Positions 1 through 14,596 are shown, counted from the stretch's first letter. The stretch is 64,000 nt of DNA from Halomonas korlensis (GCF_900116705.1 NZ_FPBP01000003.1:124001-188000); one strand, 5' to 3'. Translations and numbers: made by a program. Notes: a model not told the origin generated them from the letters alone.

Positions 1-211
1 TCTCGCGGGCCGCCTTGTTGGTGAAGGTCACGGCGAGTACCGCATAGGGCGAAAGCCCTTCGGCCTGCATCAGCCAGGCGATACGATGGACCAGCACCCG
101 GGTCTTGCCTGAGCCGGCGCCGGCCAGCACCAGCATGTTGCCCTGGGGGGCGCTGACGGCCTCGCGCTGGGCGGTGTTGAGGTGATCGAGGATGGCCGTG
201 ACGTCGTCCAT
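1..211 (-). CDS. uvrD: DNA helicase II UvrD, N-terminal part (runs off window)
   Basis: Reading the minus strand from the ATG at 211 gives a protein starting [19 protein letters not shown], followed by a Walker A motif AGAGSGKT and the segment AVTFTNKAA, the usual start of superfamily 1A UvrD/Rep helicases. UvrD unwinds DNA in nucleotide excision repair and mismatch repair. Only the first 70 codons are in the window. Rep is an alternative, but the [12 protein letters not shown] start fits UvrD better. Confidence 0.85.
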   Translation of the reverse strand, partial: MDDVTAILDHLNTAQREAVSAPQGNMLVLAGAGSGKTRVLVHRIAWLMQAEGLSPYAVLAVTFTNKAARE

Positions 212-276
212 AGCGGAAAGCGATTGCCGAGTCGAAAATGAGCGCCCAGTTTAGCATATCGCCCTACCGCGCGGGC

Positions 277-1140
277 TCAGGGCTTGCGCTGAGGCTCGGG
301 GAAGCGCAGCGGCGTGAGACTCTTCTTCACTTCGCGGAGCTGCTCGGCAAGTTTCGGGCCACGGGTCTTGGCCACGCCAACCGCCAGCACATCGATCAGC
401 ACCAGATGGGCGATGCGCGAGCTCATGGGGGTGTAGATCTCGGTGTCCTCGTGGACATCGATATACAGCGGCAGGGTCACCTCCTCGGCCAGTGGCGAGC
501 CGCTGGGGCACAGCCCGATCACCGTGGCGCCGGCCTCGCGGGCCAGGCGCACGCTGGCCACCAGGGCGCGCGTGCGTCCGGTCTGGGAGATCGCCACTAC
601 CACGTCGCCCTCCTTGAGCGTCACCGCCGACATGTTCTGCATGTGTGGGTCGGCGTGGGCGGCGGTGGAGATCTGCAGGCGGAAGAACTTGTGCTGGGCA
701 TCGAAGGCCACCGCCCCCGAGGCGCCATACCCGTAGAATTCCACCCGGTTGGCCAACGCCAGGGCATTGATCGCCTGGCCGAGGGCCTCGTTGTCGAGAC
801 GGTCACGCACCGACAGCAGGGTTCCCACGGTGGAATCGAAGATGCTGTGGGAAAACTCCGCCACCGAGTCGCTGTCGCTCATCGAGAACTGGGCGAACTG
901 GCTGCCCGAGGCCAGCATCTGCGCGAGCTGCAGCTTGAAGTCCTGAAAGCCATTGCATCCCAGGGCGCGGCAGAAGCGTACCACGGTGGGCTCGCTGACC
1001 TTGGCTTCGGTCGCCAGATCGACGATACGCATATGGATCACGTCTTCGGGGTTGCGCAGCACGAAACGCGCGACCTTCTGCTCGGAGCGACGAAAATGCT
1101 CCATGCGTCGTCTCATCTCATCGAACAGGGCACGGCTCAC
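277..1140 (-). CDS. hexR: RpiR/MurR-family transcriptional regulator, HexR type
   Basis: The 287-residue product has an N-terminal RpiR helix-turn-helix domain (about residues 1-77, including VDLATEAKVSEPTVVRFCRA) and a C-terminal SIS sugar-phosphate domain (about 120-260, with YGYGASGAVAFDAQHKFFRL and ISQTGRTR). In gammaproteobacteria HexR represses central carbon genes (zwf, edd, eda and others) and is released by KDPG. The start is a GTG at 1140 preceded by AAGGAG at good spacing. No zwf or edd gene adjoins it here, so the HexR name rests on protein character rather than on context. Confidence 0.8.
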   Translation of the reverse strand: MSRALFDEMRRRMEHFRRSEQKVARFVLRNPEDVIHMRIVDLATEAKVSEPTVVRFCRALGCNGFQDFKLQLAQMLASGSQFAQFSMSDSDSVAEFSHSIFDSTVGTLLSVRDRLDNEALGQAINALALANRVEFYGYGASGAVAFDAQHKFFRLQISTAAHADPHMQNMSAVTLKEGDVVVAISQTGRTRALVASVRLAREAGATVIGLCPSGSPLAEEVTLPLYIDVHEDTEIYTPMSSRIAHLVLIDVLAVGVAKTRGPKLAEQLREVKKSLTPLRFPEPQRKP

Positions 1141-1389
1141 GTGACACTCCTTGGAGGCAGACCGCCCGCCACGTAACGAGCAAGACGGTGGAAAACGGTA
1201 ACGAATAAACCTCCCTAGTATGCCCCAAGCCGACCTGTAAGGGGGACCGTCCAGTCGAGTGAGGCCTGCGGACCGTAATTTTCATTAGCGTTAATATAAC
1301 GTTGTGGCTTTTCACCCACGCCGTCATCATTCTGTCAAGCGAGGTATAGTAAGAATTGCAGTGTCGCGAGTCTTTTAGGAGAGTTGAAC

Positions 1390-1605
1390 ATGCGCAATGT
1401 CGAACGGTTATCTTCCCTGAAGACGGAACTCCTCGACATCTTCATGAGCATGCAAGTCGCCGAACACGAGCAACGCTCCCGCACCGCCGCCCAGCGCAAT
1501 TTACGGGCGCGGCGGGGCATCGAATTACACAAGGAGTTCAAGCAGCTCTCACAACACCTTGCCGCGTTGCCCAGCGATGAATGGGTAGAAGACGAAATGC
1601 ATTGA
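1390..1605 (+). CDS. Small conserved-looking hypothetical protein, 71 aa
   Basis: The ATG at 1390 follows a strong ribosome binding site (AGGAGAG at 1377-1383). The product is short, highly charged and mostly helical by composition (many R, E, Q, H; a RARRGIELHKEFKQL segment), with no signal peptide or membrane segment. It lies between hexR (divergent) and a convergent DUF72 gene. TATAGT at 1345-1350 could be its -10 box. I do not recognise the family; small basic-acidic proteins of this kind are common in Halomonas-like genomes. The ribosome binding site and the clean position between genes support that it is real. Confidence 0.6.
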   Translation: MRNVERLSSLKTELLDIFMSMQVAEHEQRSRTAAQRNLRARRGIELHKEFKQLSQHLAALPSDEWVEDEMH

Positions 1606-1651
1606 ACGGGAACGCCACCGAATGGCGAGATAAACGAACGCACGAAACGGC

Positions 1652-2509
1652 CTAGAACAGTCGAGCCTGGCTCTCCCCGGCGAAGGGCGCGAGAGGCGGC
1701 AGTGAACAGCGTTCGATAAGCCGCGAGTACAGGCGCCGGGCGAGTTCAGGGGCCTCTCGATTATCCGGAGTATGCACAAACAGAAAAGGGGTTTTCCCCT
1801 GTTTTATCCACAGGCAGAGTCGATCGATCCAAGGCTCGAAATAGCGCTCGTTGAGCCCGCTATCCAAGTGACCGATGAAGCGCACTAACGGTCTCTCTGC
1901 CGTGGAAAGCACGTGTAATGGGCGTCTTGGCTTTTCCTGACGAGCCTTGTGAACGACCGGAGCCTCATTGTCCGACGCCGCGAAGAGTGCCCGCACATCG
2001 AGCATCACCCGGTCCACGCCTTGACTTATCAACAATTGGTTGAGCGCAATTTCCGCCGCCCCCTTGTGGAAAAAATCACTGTGACGCACCTCGACGGCAC
2101 AGGGGATTGCTGAGGGCCAGTGAGACAGCAGATGATCCAACTGTGGCAGCTCGTCGATACCGAAATCCCTGGGCAGCTGAACCATCATCGGGCCCAGGCG
2201 ATCATGCAATGGCGCCAGCGCCTCGAGAAATGCCTCGAACTCCGTCTCGATACCCACCAGTCGCCGCTCATGGGTCAACCGTGCCGGCAGTTTGAAACAG
2301 AAGCGAAACCCGGCGGGCGTCTGCCGGGCCCAGGCCGCTACCGTCTCGGCGCGCGGGGCGCCACTGTAGAAGGTGGTATTGCCCTCCACGCTGGAAAAGA
2401 CCCGCGCGTAATCGCCCAACCAGCCATCGCTGCCGGCATGGGGCGGATAGAGCCCGCCACGCCAGGCGTCGTTGGCCCACATCGGCAGGCCAAGATGCAG
2501 GCGCGGCAT
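1652..2509 (-). CDS. DUF72 domain-containing protein (YecE-like)
   Basis: The 285-residue product begins MPRLHLGLPMWANDAWRGGLYP and contains YARVFSSVEGNTTFYSG, FRFCFKLPARLTHE and VRFIGHLDSG, all typical of the DUF72/YecE TIM-barrel family, whose biochemical role is not established. Its start is 5 nt downstream of the glmS stop on the same strand, so it is probably co-transcribed with glmS. The length is usual for the family. Confidence 0.85.
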   Translation of the reverse strand: MPRLHLGLPMWANDAWRGGLYPPHAGSDGWLGDYARVFSSVEGNTTFYSGAPRAETVAAWARQTPAGFRFCFKLPARLTHERRLVGIETEFEAFLEALAPLHDRLGPMMVQLPRDFGIDELPQLDHLLSHWPSAIPCAVEVRHSDFFHKGAAEIALNQLLISQGVDRVMLDVRALFAASDNEAPVVHKARQEKPRRPLHVLSTAERPLVRFIGHLDSGLNERYFEPWIDRLCLWIKQGKTPFLFVHTPDNREAPELARRLYSRLIERCSLPPLAPFAGESQARLF

Positions 2510-2514
2510 CGGGT

Positions 2515-4350
2515 TTACTCCACCGTCACCGACTTGGCCAGGTTACGCGGCTGGTCGACGTCGGTGCCCTTGAGCACCGCCACGTGATAGCTGAGCAGTT
2601 GCAGCGGCAGGGTATAGAGAATCGGCGCCAGGGCCTCGTGAACGTGCGGCAGGCGCAGCACATGAATGCCCTCCGCCTCCTCCAGCGCCACATGCTCGTC
2701 GGCGAACACGTAAAGCTCGCCGCCCCGAGCCCTGACCTCCTGCAGGTTGGACTTTAGCTTGTCGAGCAGCTCGTCATTGGGCGCCACCGAAATGACCGGC
2801 ATCTCGCTGTCCACTAGGGCCAAAGGACCGTGCTTCAGCTCGCCGGCCGGATAGGCCTCGGCATGGATATAGGAGATTTCCTTGAGCTTCAGCGCCCCTT
2901 CCAGGGCGATGGGGAAGTGCACACCGCGTCCCAGAAAGAGCGCATGGTGCTTCTCGGCGAAAGCGGTGGAGAGCGACTCGATCTGGCTGTCCAGCGCGAG
3001 GACTCGCGTGACCAGCGCCGGTAGGCCCCTCAAGGCCGCCACCAGCTCGGCCTGCACAGCCTCGTCCAGGCCCTTTATCCGGCCCAGCGCCAGGGTAAAC
3101 AACATCAGCGCGACGAGTTGGGTGGTGAAGGCCTTGGTGGAGGCCACGCCGATTTCTGGCCCGGCGTGGGTCATCAGGGTCAGGTCCGACTCACGCACCA
3201 GCGAGCTTCCCGGCACGTTGCAGATCGCCAGGCTGCCCAGATAGCCGCTAGCGCGCGCGAAGCGCAGCGCCGCCAGGGTATCGGCGGTCTCGCCGGATTG
3301 CGAAAGCGTCACGAACAGCGTTCCCTCAGGCACTACCACCCGGCGATAGCGGTATTCGGACGCGACCTCTACCTGTACCGGAACACCGGCGAAACGCTCG
3401 AGCCAGTAGCGCGCCACCATACCGGCATGATAGCTGGTGCCACAGGCCACGATATGCACCTGCTTGACGCGGTCGAACAAGGCAGCGGCCTCGGGGCCGA
3501 AGCTCTCCACCAGCACCCTTCGCTCGCCCAGACGGGCTTCCAGCGTAGCGGCAATCACCGCCGGTTGCTCATGGATCTCCTTGAGCATGAAATGGCGGAA
3601 CTCGCCCTTGCTGGCGGCGCCGTCGCCATGCTCGAAGGTCTGCACCGGACGCTCGACCACCCGGCCCGAGCTATCGTGAATCTCGATAGCGCCTCCGCGT
3701 GACAGGCGCACCAGATCACCCTCTTCCAGATAGATGAAGCGGTCGGTGACCTGCAGCAACGCCAGCGGGTCCGACCCCAGGAAAGCCTCGTCGATGCCTA
3801 CGCCGACGACCAGTGGGCTGCCCTTGCGCGCGCCGATGATGACATCGGGGTCCTGGGCGTTCATCACCGCCAGCGCATAGGCACCATCGAGTTTCGCCAG
3901 GGTTCGTTTCACCGCATCGAACAGGTCATCGCCGACGCGGGATTCCTGGTCCACCAGATGAGCCACTACTTCGGTATCGGTTTCCGAGCTGAAGGCGTAG
4001 CCGCTGGCAATCAGCTCGCGACGCAGCGTTTCATGGTTCTCGATGATGCCGTTGTGCACCACCGCCAGTCGTTCGCCGGACTGGTGCGGATGCGCGTTGG
4101 TCTCGGTGGGCCGGCCATGGGTCGCCCAGCGCGTATGGGCAATGCCACAGTGGCCCGGCAGCGCTTCGGCGGCCAGACGCTCCTCGAGCGCCGCCACTTT
4201 GCCCGCCGCCCGCTGGCGCTTGAGGTTGCCATCGGGCGACTGGACTACCATGCCTGCCGAATCATAGCCGCGATACTCGAGTCGCTTGAGGCCTTCGAGC
4301 AGGATGCCCTGAACATTGCGCTCGGCAACAGCACCGACGATTCCACACAT
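2515..4350 (-). CDS. glmS: Glutamine--fructose-6-phosphate aminotransferase (isomerizing)
   Basis: GlmS makes glucosamine-6-phosphate from fructose-6-phosphate and glutamine, the first step to UDP-GlcNAc for peptidoglycan and LPS. The 611-residue product starts MCGIVGAVAERNVQGILLEG, with the N-terminal nucleophile Cys2 of class II glutamine amidotransferases. Two SIS domains follow (about 290-420 and 460-590, with ACGTSYHAGMVARYW and SQSGETADT), and it ends DQPRNLAKSVTVE, the classic C-terminal loop. The ATG at 4350 has an AAGGAG site; an open frame continues upstream into glmU but that part is not GlmS. It lies 40 nt downstream of glmU, an arrangement shared with E. coli. Confidence 0.97.
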   Translation of the reverse strand: MCGIVGAVAERNVQGILLEGLKRLEYRGYDSAGMVVQSPDGNLKRQRAAGKVAALEERLAAEALPGHCGIAHTRWATHGRPTETNAHPHQSGERLAVVHNGIIENHETLRRELIASGYAFSSETDTEVVAHLVDQESRVGDDLFDAVKRTLAKLDGAYALAVMNAQDPDVIIGARKGSPLVVGVGIDEAFLGSDPLALLQVTDRFIYLEEGDLVRLSRGGAIEIHDSSGRVVERPVQTFEHGDGAASKGEFRHFMLKEIHEQPAVIAATLEARLGERRVLVESFGPEAAALFDRVKQVHIVACGTSYHAGMVARYWLERFAGVPVQVEVASEYRYRRVVVPEGTLFVTLSQSGETADTLAALRFARASGYLGSLAICNVPGSSLVRESDLTLMTHAGPEIGVASTKAFTTQLVALMLFTLALGRIKGLDEAVQAELVAALRGLPALVTRVLALDSQIESLSTAFAEKHHALFLGRGVHFPIALEGALKLKEISYIHAEAYPAGELKHGPLALVDSEMPVISVAPNDELLDKLKSNLQEVRARGGELYVFADEHVALEEAEGIHVLRLPHVHEALAPILYTLPLQLLSYHVAVLKGTDVDQPRNLAKSVTVE

Positions 4351-4390
4351 GCCACTTCTCCTTGTTACTGGGCTGGAAATACACCAGCGA

Positions 4391-5755
4391 CTATGACGAA
4401 CGCTTGGTGGGCCGCGCCCAGCCAGGCTTGCTGATCTGGCGGCTGCGTGACACGCACAGGGCACCATCGGCGACATCCTTGCTGATCGTCGACCCCGCCC
4501 CCACCGTCGCCCCTTTACCGACGCTGACCGGCGCCACCAGCGCAGTGTTCGAGCCGATGAAGGCCTCGTCATCGATCTCGGTGCGATGCTTGTTGGCGCC
4601 ATCGTAATTGCAGGTGATGGTCCCGGCGCCCAGATTGACGTTGCGGCCCAGGCGAGCGTCGCCGACGTAACTCAGATGATTGATCTTGCTACCCTCGCCG
4701 ACCTCGACGTTCTTGGTCTCGACGAAGTTGCCGATTTTCGCCCCGACCGCCAGCCGCGACCCCGGCCGCAGGCGCGCAAAGGGGCCAACATGGTTGCGGC
4801 CGGCCACGACCGCCCCGTCGAGCACGCTGTGCGATTCGATCACCGATTCGGCGCCGACATGACTGTCGCGGATCACGCAGTACGGGCCGATGCGCACCCC
4901 TTCTCCCAGCTCGACGTTGCCCTCGAAGACGCAGCCGACATCGATCTCCACGTCGTGGCCACAGGTCAGCGTACCCCGGATATCCAGGCGATCCGGATCA
5001 AGAAGCGCCACGCCATCCGCCATCAGCCCCTCGGCCAGGTCGCGCTGGTAGGCTCGCTCGAGGCGCGCCAGTTCAGCACGGTTATTGACCCCCTCGACCT
5101 CACGCGTCCTGACGGGCTGGGTGGTAACGATCGTGACCCCTTCGCCGGCGGCCATGGCGATGATATCGGTGAGGTAATATTCGCCCTGGGCGTTATCGGC
5201 GGAGAGCCTCGGCAACCATCGCTGCAATTGCTGGGCGGTCATCGCCATGATACCGGTATTGCACTCGCGGATCGCTCGCTGTGAGTCACTGGCATCCTTG
5301 TGCTCGGCAATTGCCACCGCCTCGCCGTCGCCATTGCGCAGGATACGACCATACCCCCCCGGGTTCTCCAGGGTGACGGTCAGCAGTCCGAGATGCTGTT
5401 CGTCGACGCTCTCGAGCAGCTTCGCCAGCGTTTCGCGGCGAATCAGCGGCACATCACCGTAGAGCACCAGCACCTTGCCGTTGCCCAGCCCTTCCAGCGC
5501 CTGGGCCACGGCATGGCCGGTGCCTTTCTGCTCGGTCTGCACGGCGAAATGCACCGGATAGTCGGCGAGTGCTTCACGTACATGCTCGGCGCCGTGCCCC
5601 ACCACCACGTGGGTACGCTCGGCCTGTAGCCCGCGAGCCGTATCGATGACATGTCGCACCATCGGCTTGCCGGCCAGGCGGTGGACCACCTTGGGCCGGG
5701 TGGAACACATGCGACTGCCTTGTCCGGCCGCGAGGATCACCACATCGAGGCTCAT
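4391..5755 (-). CDS. glmU: Bifunctional N-acetylglucosamine-1-phosphate uridyltransferase / glucosamine-1-phosphate acetyltransferase
   Basis: GlmU acetylates glucosamine-1-phosphate and then transfers UMP to make UDP-GlcNAc. The 454-residue protein has the N-terminal pyrophosphorylase domain (LAAGQGSRMCSTRPKVVHRL at residues 8-27, a variant of GxGTRMxSxxPKV) and a C-terminal left-handed beta-helix of hexapeptide repeats (from about residue 250; e.g. GPFARLRPGSRLAVGAKIGN, NLGAGTITCNYDG). It sits upstream of glmS in the same direction, giving a glmU-glmS UDP-GlcNAc unit close to the ATP synthase operon, as in E. coli. Confidence 0.96.
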   Translation of the reverse strand: MSLDVVILAAGQGSRMCSTRPKVVHRLAGKPMVRHVIDTARGLQAERTHVVVGHGAEHVREALADYPVHFAVQTEQKGTGHAVAQALEGLGNGKVLVLYGDVPLIRRETLAKLLESVDEQHLGLLTVTLENPGGYGRILRNGDGEAVAIAEHKDASDSQRAIRECNTGIMAMTAQQLQRWLPRLSADNAQGEYYLTDIIAMAAGEGVTIVTTQPVRTREVEGVNNRAELARLERAYQRDLAEGLMADGVALLDPDRLDIRGTLTCGHDVEIDVGCVFEGNVELGEGVRIGPYCVIRDSHVGAESVIESHSVLDGAVVAGRNHVGPFARLRPGSRLAVGAKIGNFVETKNVEVGEGSKINHLSYVGDARLGRNVNLGAGTITCNYDGANKHRTEIDDEAFIGSNTALVAPVSVGKGATVGAGSTISKDVADGALCVSRSRQISKPGWARPTKRSS

Positions 5756-5835
5756 CGTAACTCCTTGACGGTTGGTCGTTATTACCAGTTTAACGAATTC
5801 AGGCGGGCCGGACGTTTATCACCGGACCGACAGGG

Positions 5836-6915
5836 TCACCTCTCATTGATGACCTCGAGGCCCTCTTCCTCGACCAGCGCCTCGCCGAAGCGCGTGGCGA
5901 ACGCAGGGCTGACACGACTGCGCCAGCCGTCATCATCGTCGCGCACGATCATCAGCACCTCGAGCTGCTGGTCGCGGGCCACCCTCATGCCCTGTTCGTC
6001 GCCGAGCACCATCAAGGCCGTGGCCCAGGCATCCGCCCAGGCGTTGGAGGGGTGAGCCACCGTCACCGAGGCCAGGCGATGCTCGATGGGACGCCCGGTG
6101 CGGGGATCCAGGGTATGTGAATAACGTTGCCCCTCCGCCTCGAAGTAGTTGCGATAATCGCCCGAAGTGGCCACCGAAATATCGTGCAGCGGGAGGATAT
6201 GCCGCGCCTGCTGCGGTCCATTATGGGGTCTTTCGATACCGATCTGCCATGGCGTATCTTCCCGGTCCCGATACCCTTGGGCCAGCAAGTCACCGCCGAG
6301 GTTGACCAGGTAGTGCTCCATGCCCTGGCGCGCCAGGTAGTTCGCGACGCGGTCGGTGGCATGGCCCTTGGCCACCGCGGAAAGATCGATAAAGACATCC
6401 CGGACACGTCGTGCCTGGCGCGATTCCACATCCAGCTCGAGGCTGTCGGGGCCGATCTCGGCCAGCCGTGTCGCCAGGGTCTCGTCATCCGGCGTCTCGC
6501 GGGGTCGCGCCTCGGGGCCGAAACTCCACAGGTTCACCAGTCCGCCGATGGTGATATCCAAGGCGCCGTCGCTGGCCTCACCCACCGACTGACTGATCGA
6601 GAGCACTTCGATCAGCTCGTCGGAGAGCGGTTGCCACTCGCCCACGGGCGCGTCATTGAAGGCCGAGAGCTCCGAATCCTCGCGCCAGGTGGACATGGCC
6701 GTATCTACCGCTTCGAGCTCGGCAACGATCCCTTCCTCCAGCGCGTCGGCCTCGCCCAGGGTCAGCGGGTCGGCGATCGATACCTGATAGAAGGTGCCGA
6801 AGATCTCGCCTCCAAGCTTGACTGGCGACTCCAGCGGGCGGTCACGCTCCGAGCAGCCGGCCAGCAACACCAGCAGCAGGACCAGATACCATGGCAAGCG
6901 GCGCATCGGCAACAT
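5836..6915 (-). CDS. apbE: ApbE-family FAD:protein FMN transferase, lipoprotein
   Basis: The product (359 residues from the ATG at 6915) starts with a lipoprotein signal, LVLLLVLLAGCSE, so it should be anchored in the envelope. The body is ApbE-like: GGEIFGTFYQVSIADP, DGALDITIGGLVNLWSFGP, VDLSAVAKGHATDRVANYL-like text, YLVNLGGDLLAQG and YSHTLDPRTGRPIEH. ApbE enzymes attach FMN covalently to Thr/Ser of partner proteins such as Na+-NQR and Rnf subunits. The frame is open to 7053 inside uppP, but GGAGA in front of 6915 and the lipoprotein signal support the internal start. ATG 6939 is an alternative. The gene follows uppP by 35 nt. Confidence 0.9.
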   Translation of the reverse strand: MLPMRRLPWYLVLLLVLLAGCSERDRPLESPVKLGGEIFGTFYQVSIADPLTLGEADALEEGIVAELEAVDTAMSTWREDSELSAFNDAPVGEWQPLSDELIEVLSISQSVGEASDGALDITIGGLVNLWSFGPEARPRETPDDETLATRLAEIGPDSLELDVESRQARRVRDVFIDLSAVAKGHATDRVANYLARQGMEHYLVNLGGDLLAQGYRDREDTPWQIGIERPHNGPQQARHILPLHDISVATSGDYRNYFEAEGQRYSHTLDPRTGRPIEHRLASVTVAHPSNAWADAWATALMVLGDEQGMRVARDQQLEVLMIVRDDDDGWRSRVSPAFATRFGEALVEEEGLEVINER

Positions 6916-6950
6916 CGTGAACAGTCTCCGTCGAGGCATGAAACAGGCGG

Positions 6951-7748
6951 CTAGCCGAACAGCCACAGCAGGGCAACGCCGAGAAGCAGCCGGTAGACCA
7001 CGAAGGGCTGCATGCCGAGGCGACGGATAAAGGCCAGAAAATAGTGAATGCACAGGTAGGCGCTGAGACCCGACACCAGCGCGCCCAGCACCATGTCACC
7101 AGCGTCCACCGGAATGGACGCCTCAACCAGGTTGACGATCTCGAGCCCCGCGGCCAGCACGATCACCGGAATCGACAACAGAAAGGAGAAGCGCGCCGAC
7201 GCCTCGCGATTCAGCCCGAGCAGCAGCGCCGCGGTCATGGTAATCCCCGAACGCGAGGTACCGGGGATCAGTGCCAGCGCCTGGGCGATGCCGATCCACA
7301 GCACGTCGACCCAGCTCATGCTGTATTCGCTGCGCGACCCCCGGTGGCGCCAGTCGGCATACCCCAGCAGGATGCCAAAGACGATCAACCCGCCGGCCAG
7401 TATCAGCGGCGAGCGCATGGCCGTCTCGATGGTGTCGTGGAAGGTCAGGCCGGCGAGCGCCACCGGGATGGTGGCCAGGAGCACCCACCAGGCCAGACGG
7501 GCATCATCGTCGGTGCCCCTGCCCGCCACACTGATGCCCCAGCTGCGCGTCATGGTGACCAGCTCGTGGCGGAAATAGAGCACTACCGCCGTCAAGCTGC
7601 CCAGATGCAGCGCCACATCGAAGGCCAGGCCCTGATCGCCCCAATCGGAAAAGACCGGTACCAGAATCAAGTGGGCGGAGCTGGATACCGGCAGGAACTC
7701 GGTCAGTCCTTGAACGATAGAAAGAACGACGATCTGGAGCCAATCCAT
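6951..7748 (-). CDS. uppP: Undecaprenyl-diphosphatase UppP (BacA)
   Basis: UppP dephosphorylates undecaprenyl pyrophosphate at the membrane to recycle the lipid carrier for peptidoglycan and O-antigen synthesis. The 265-residue product starts MDWLQIVVLSIVQGLTEFLP, carries the PVSSSAHLIL signature near the N-terminus and the second active-site motif PGTSRSGITMTAALLLG near the middle, and is strongly hydrophobic with about eight membrane segments. The open frame extends to 7814, but the extra N-terminal part is not family-like. It is separated from the upstream atpC by a strong terminator. Confidence 0.95.
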   Translation of the reverse strand: MDWLQIVVLSIVQGLTEFLPVSSSAHLILVPVFSDWGDQGLAFDVALHLGSLTAVVLYFRHELVTMTRSWGISVAGRGTDDDARLAWWVLLATIPVALAGLTFHDTIETAMRSPLILAGGLIVFGILLGYADWRHRGSRSEYSMSWVDVLWIGIAQALALIPGTSRSGITMTAALLLGLNREASARFSFLLSIPVIVLAAGLEIVNLVEASIPVDAGDMVLGALVSGLSAYLCIHYFLAFIRRLGMQPFVVYRLLLGVALLWLFG

Positions 7749-7883
7749 GAAACTTCCTGCTGAAGGAACGGAGACGGGGAGACCCGCGTTTAAGACCGTG
7801 AAGAGGATACACAAGCCGGAGCGTGATGTCCGCCCGTTACTGTCTCAGGAAGCGCTGAGTAGCGCGGGGGCGCACTATAAAAA

Positions 7884-7912
7884 ACGCCCCCCGAACCGGG
7901 TCCGGGGGGCGT
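7884..7912 (-). terminator. Rho-independent terminator of the atp operon
   Basis: Arms ACGCCCCCCG (7884-7893) and CGGGGGGCGT (7903-7912) form a 10-bp GC-rich stem. On the minus strand the stem is followed by a T-rich run (complement of ATAAAAA at 7877-7883). It lies between atpC and uppP. Confidence 0.85.
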
Positions 7913-7933
7913 CAATCAGCATGATGAGCTTGC

Positions 7934-8365
7934 TCAGCTCTTACCGCCGGCCTTCTTGCGCAATTGCTGAATGGTCCGCAGCTGTGCTACCGCTTCGGCA
8001 AGCTCGGCCGAGGCGCGGGTATAGTCAAGCTCGGATGACTTGTCATTCAGGTGTTTCAGCGCTTGCTGGCGGGCCTCTTCGGCGGCCGCTTCATTGATGT
8101 CGTGCGCACGGGTCGCCGCATCGGCCAGGATGGTCACCACGTCGGGCTGGACTTCCAGGAAGCCTCCCGAGACGTAGTAGCTCTCCTCCTGGCCGCCATC
8201 GTAGATCACCCGCACCGGCCCCGGCTGGAGCTCGGTCAGCAGCGGGGCGTGGCCGGGAAGAATCCCCAGCTCGCCCATCAGGCCATTGGCGATGATCCGC
8301 TCGATCTCCCCAGAGAAGATGCCTTCCTGGGCACTGACGATCTCGCATTTGAAGCTTTTCGTCAT
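7934..8365 (-). CDS. atpC: F1Fo ATP synthase epsilon subunit
   Basis: The 143-residue product starts MTKSFKCEIVSAQEGIFSGE and contains GELGILPGHAPLLTELQPGP and SGGFLEVQPDVVTILADAA, typical of the epsilon beta-sandwich, followed by the two-helix C-terminal domain. It couples the F1 central stalk to the c-ring and inhibits ATP hydrolysis. It is the last gene of the atp operon, 25 nt after atpD. Confidence 0.97.
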   Translation of the reverse strand: MTKSFKCEIVSAQEGIFSGEIERIIANGLMGELGILPGHAPLLTELQPGPVRVIYDGGQEESYYVSGGFLEVQPDVVTILADAATRAHDINEAAAEEARQQALKHLNDKSSELDYTRASAELAEAVAQLRTIQQLRKKAGGKS

Positions 8366-8390
8366 GACGACGTCTCCCGGGTGGAAGGGA

Positions 8391-10714
<2,324 letters not shown>

Positions 10715-10782
10715 AGCGATCTACTCCGTTCGTGGCACTCAGAAAGCTCCAGGGCCCGCCCCAAGGGGGCGAACCAATGGGA

Positions 10783-12327
<1,545 letters not shown>

Positions 12328-12343
12328 GCCATGTCCCTCGGAC

Positions 12344-12880
12344 TCAAGCGGTAAGGGCTTCGGAAAGGCGCGTTAATCGACCACGTACCGACCCGTCGAT
12401 GACGGTATCGCCGGCACGCAGGATAACGCCGCCGAGAAGCGCCGGGTCCACCTGAGTGGTAATGGAGATTTCGCGATTCAGGCGCTTCTTGAGCGCACCG
12501 GCGAGCTTGTTCTGCTGCTTGTCGTCGAGCGGATAGGCCGACACCACGGTGACATCGACGCGCTGCTCGAGCTCTGCACGTAGCCGCTCGAACTGTTCGG
12601 CAATGGCCGTCAGCGCCGGGAGACGATTCTTGACACCCAGGGTCTCGAGAAAGCGGCGGACCGCCTCGTCGGTATCGACCTCGGCCAGCTCGAGCAGTAA
12701 CGCCACCTTGCGCTCGGCCGTGAGGCCGGGATGCATCAAGAGTTTCTGCACATCACGCACGGCGGCGACCCGGCCCAGCTTGACCAACACGTCGGCCCAG
12801 ACGTCAAGCGCCTCGTGATCGCGGGCGTACTCGAATGCTGCCCTGGCGTAGGGCCTGGCGACGGTAGATGTTTCCGCCAT
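12344..12880 (-). CDS. atpH: F1Fo ATP synthase delta subunit
   Basis: The 178-residue product begins [19 protein letters not shown], the conserved start of delta (OSCP), and ends [14 protein letters not shown], also a family signature ([21 protein letters not shown]). It connects F1 to the peripheral stalk. A strong GAGGAGG site precedes the ATG. It is 11 nt downstream of atpF. Confidence 0.96.
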   Translation of the reverse strand: MAETSTVARPYARAAFEYARDHEALDVWADVLVKLGRVAAVRDVQKLLMHPGLTAERKVALLLELAEVDTDEAVRRFLETLGVKNRLPALTAIAEQFERLRAELEQRVDVTVVSAYPLDDKQQNKLAGALKKRLNREISITTQVDPALLGGVILRAGDTVIDGSVRGRLTRLSEALTA

Positions 12881-12891
12881 GGGTCACCTCC

Positions 12892-13362
12892 TCACAGTTC
12901 GGCGGCAAGCTTGTCGAGCAGCTTGCGATGTGCCTTCTCGTCAACGGAGGCTTCGAGGACCCGCTCTGCACCGGATACCGCCAGATGCGACACCTGAGCA
13001 CGAAGCTCTTCCTTGGCGCGCTGGACTTCCTGATCGATCTCGGCGCGGGCACCGGCAACGATACGCTCACCTTCGCTACGGGCCTGCTCGCGCGCTTCCT
13101 CGATCATTTGCGAGGAGCGCTTGTTGGCCTGTTCGAGGATCTGAGACGCCTGCTCCTTGCTTTCGCGCAACGTCTCGTTGGCCCGTTCCTGAGCCAGTTC
13201 GAGGTCACGCGTGGCACGGCTGGCCGCATCCAGACCATCGGCGATTCTCTTCTGGCGCTCGTGGAGCGCATTGCTGATCGGCGGCCACACATACTTTGTG
13301 CAAAACCAGACGAAGATCGCGAAGGCGATCGTCTGTCCGATTAGCGTCATGTTGATATTCAC
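12892..13362 (-). CDS. atpF: F1Fo ATP synthase b subunit
   Basis: The 156-residue product has one N-terminal membrane helix ([20 protein letters not shown]) with CTKYVWPPI right after it, then a long charged helical coiled coil (from about residue 30) rich in E, R, A and Q. It is the peripheral stalk that holds the alpha-beta hexamer against the a subunit. A single b gene is present, with no b' copy. Confidence 0.97.
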   Translation of the reverse strand: MNINMTLIGQTIAFAIFVWFCTKYVWPPISNALHERQKRIADGLDAASRATRDLELAQERANETLRESKEQASQILEQANKRSSQMIEEAREQARSEGERIVAGARAEIDQEVQRAKEELRAQVSHLAVSGAERVLEASVDEKAHRKLLDKLAAEL

Positions 13363-13434
13363 AGGGATGTACCTCTGACAGGTTCGTGGCGACCGGAAAC
13401 CGACAAACCGAGCGCTCGGCGCTCGGTAGTGTCA

Positions 13435-13722
<288 letters not shown>

Positions 13723-13747
13723 TCAAGCAGAGAAGCGTGGCTCGGAA

Positions 13748-14596
<849 letters not shown>

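Noticed and set aside
1128-1146. A TCACGTGA core near the hexR start, considered as parS
   Set aside because: The flanks do not match the TGTT...AACA arms of the four perfect sites.
7044-7763. A 239-codon plus-strand frame opposite uppP
   Set aside because: Rich in Arg, Gln and His, as antisense frames of GC-rich membrane genes are; uppP on the minus strand has clear motifs.
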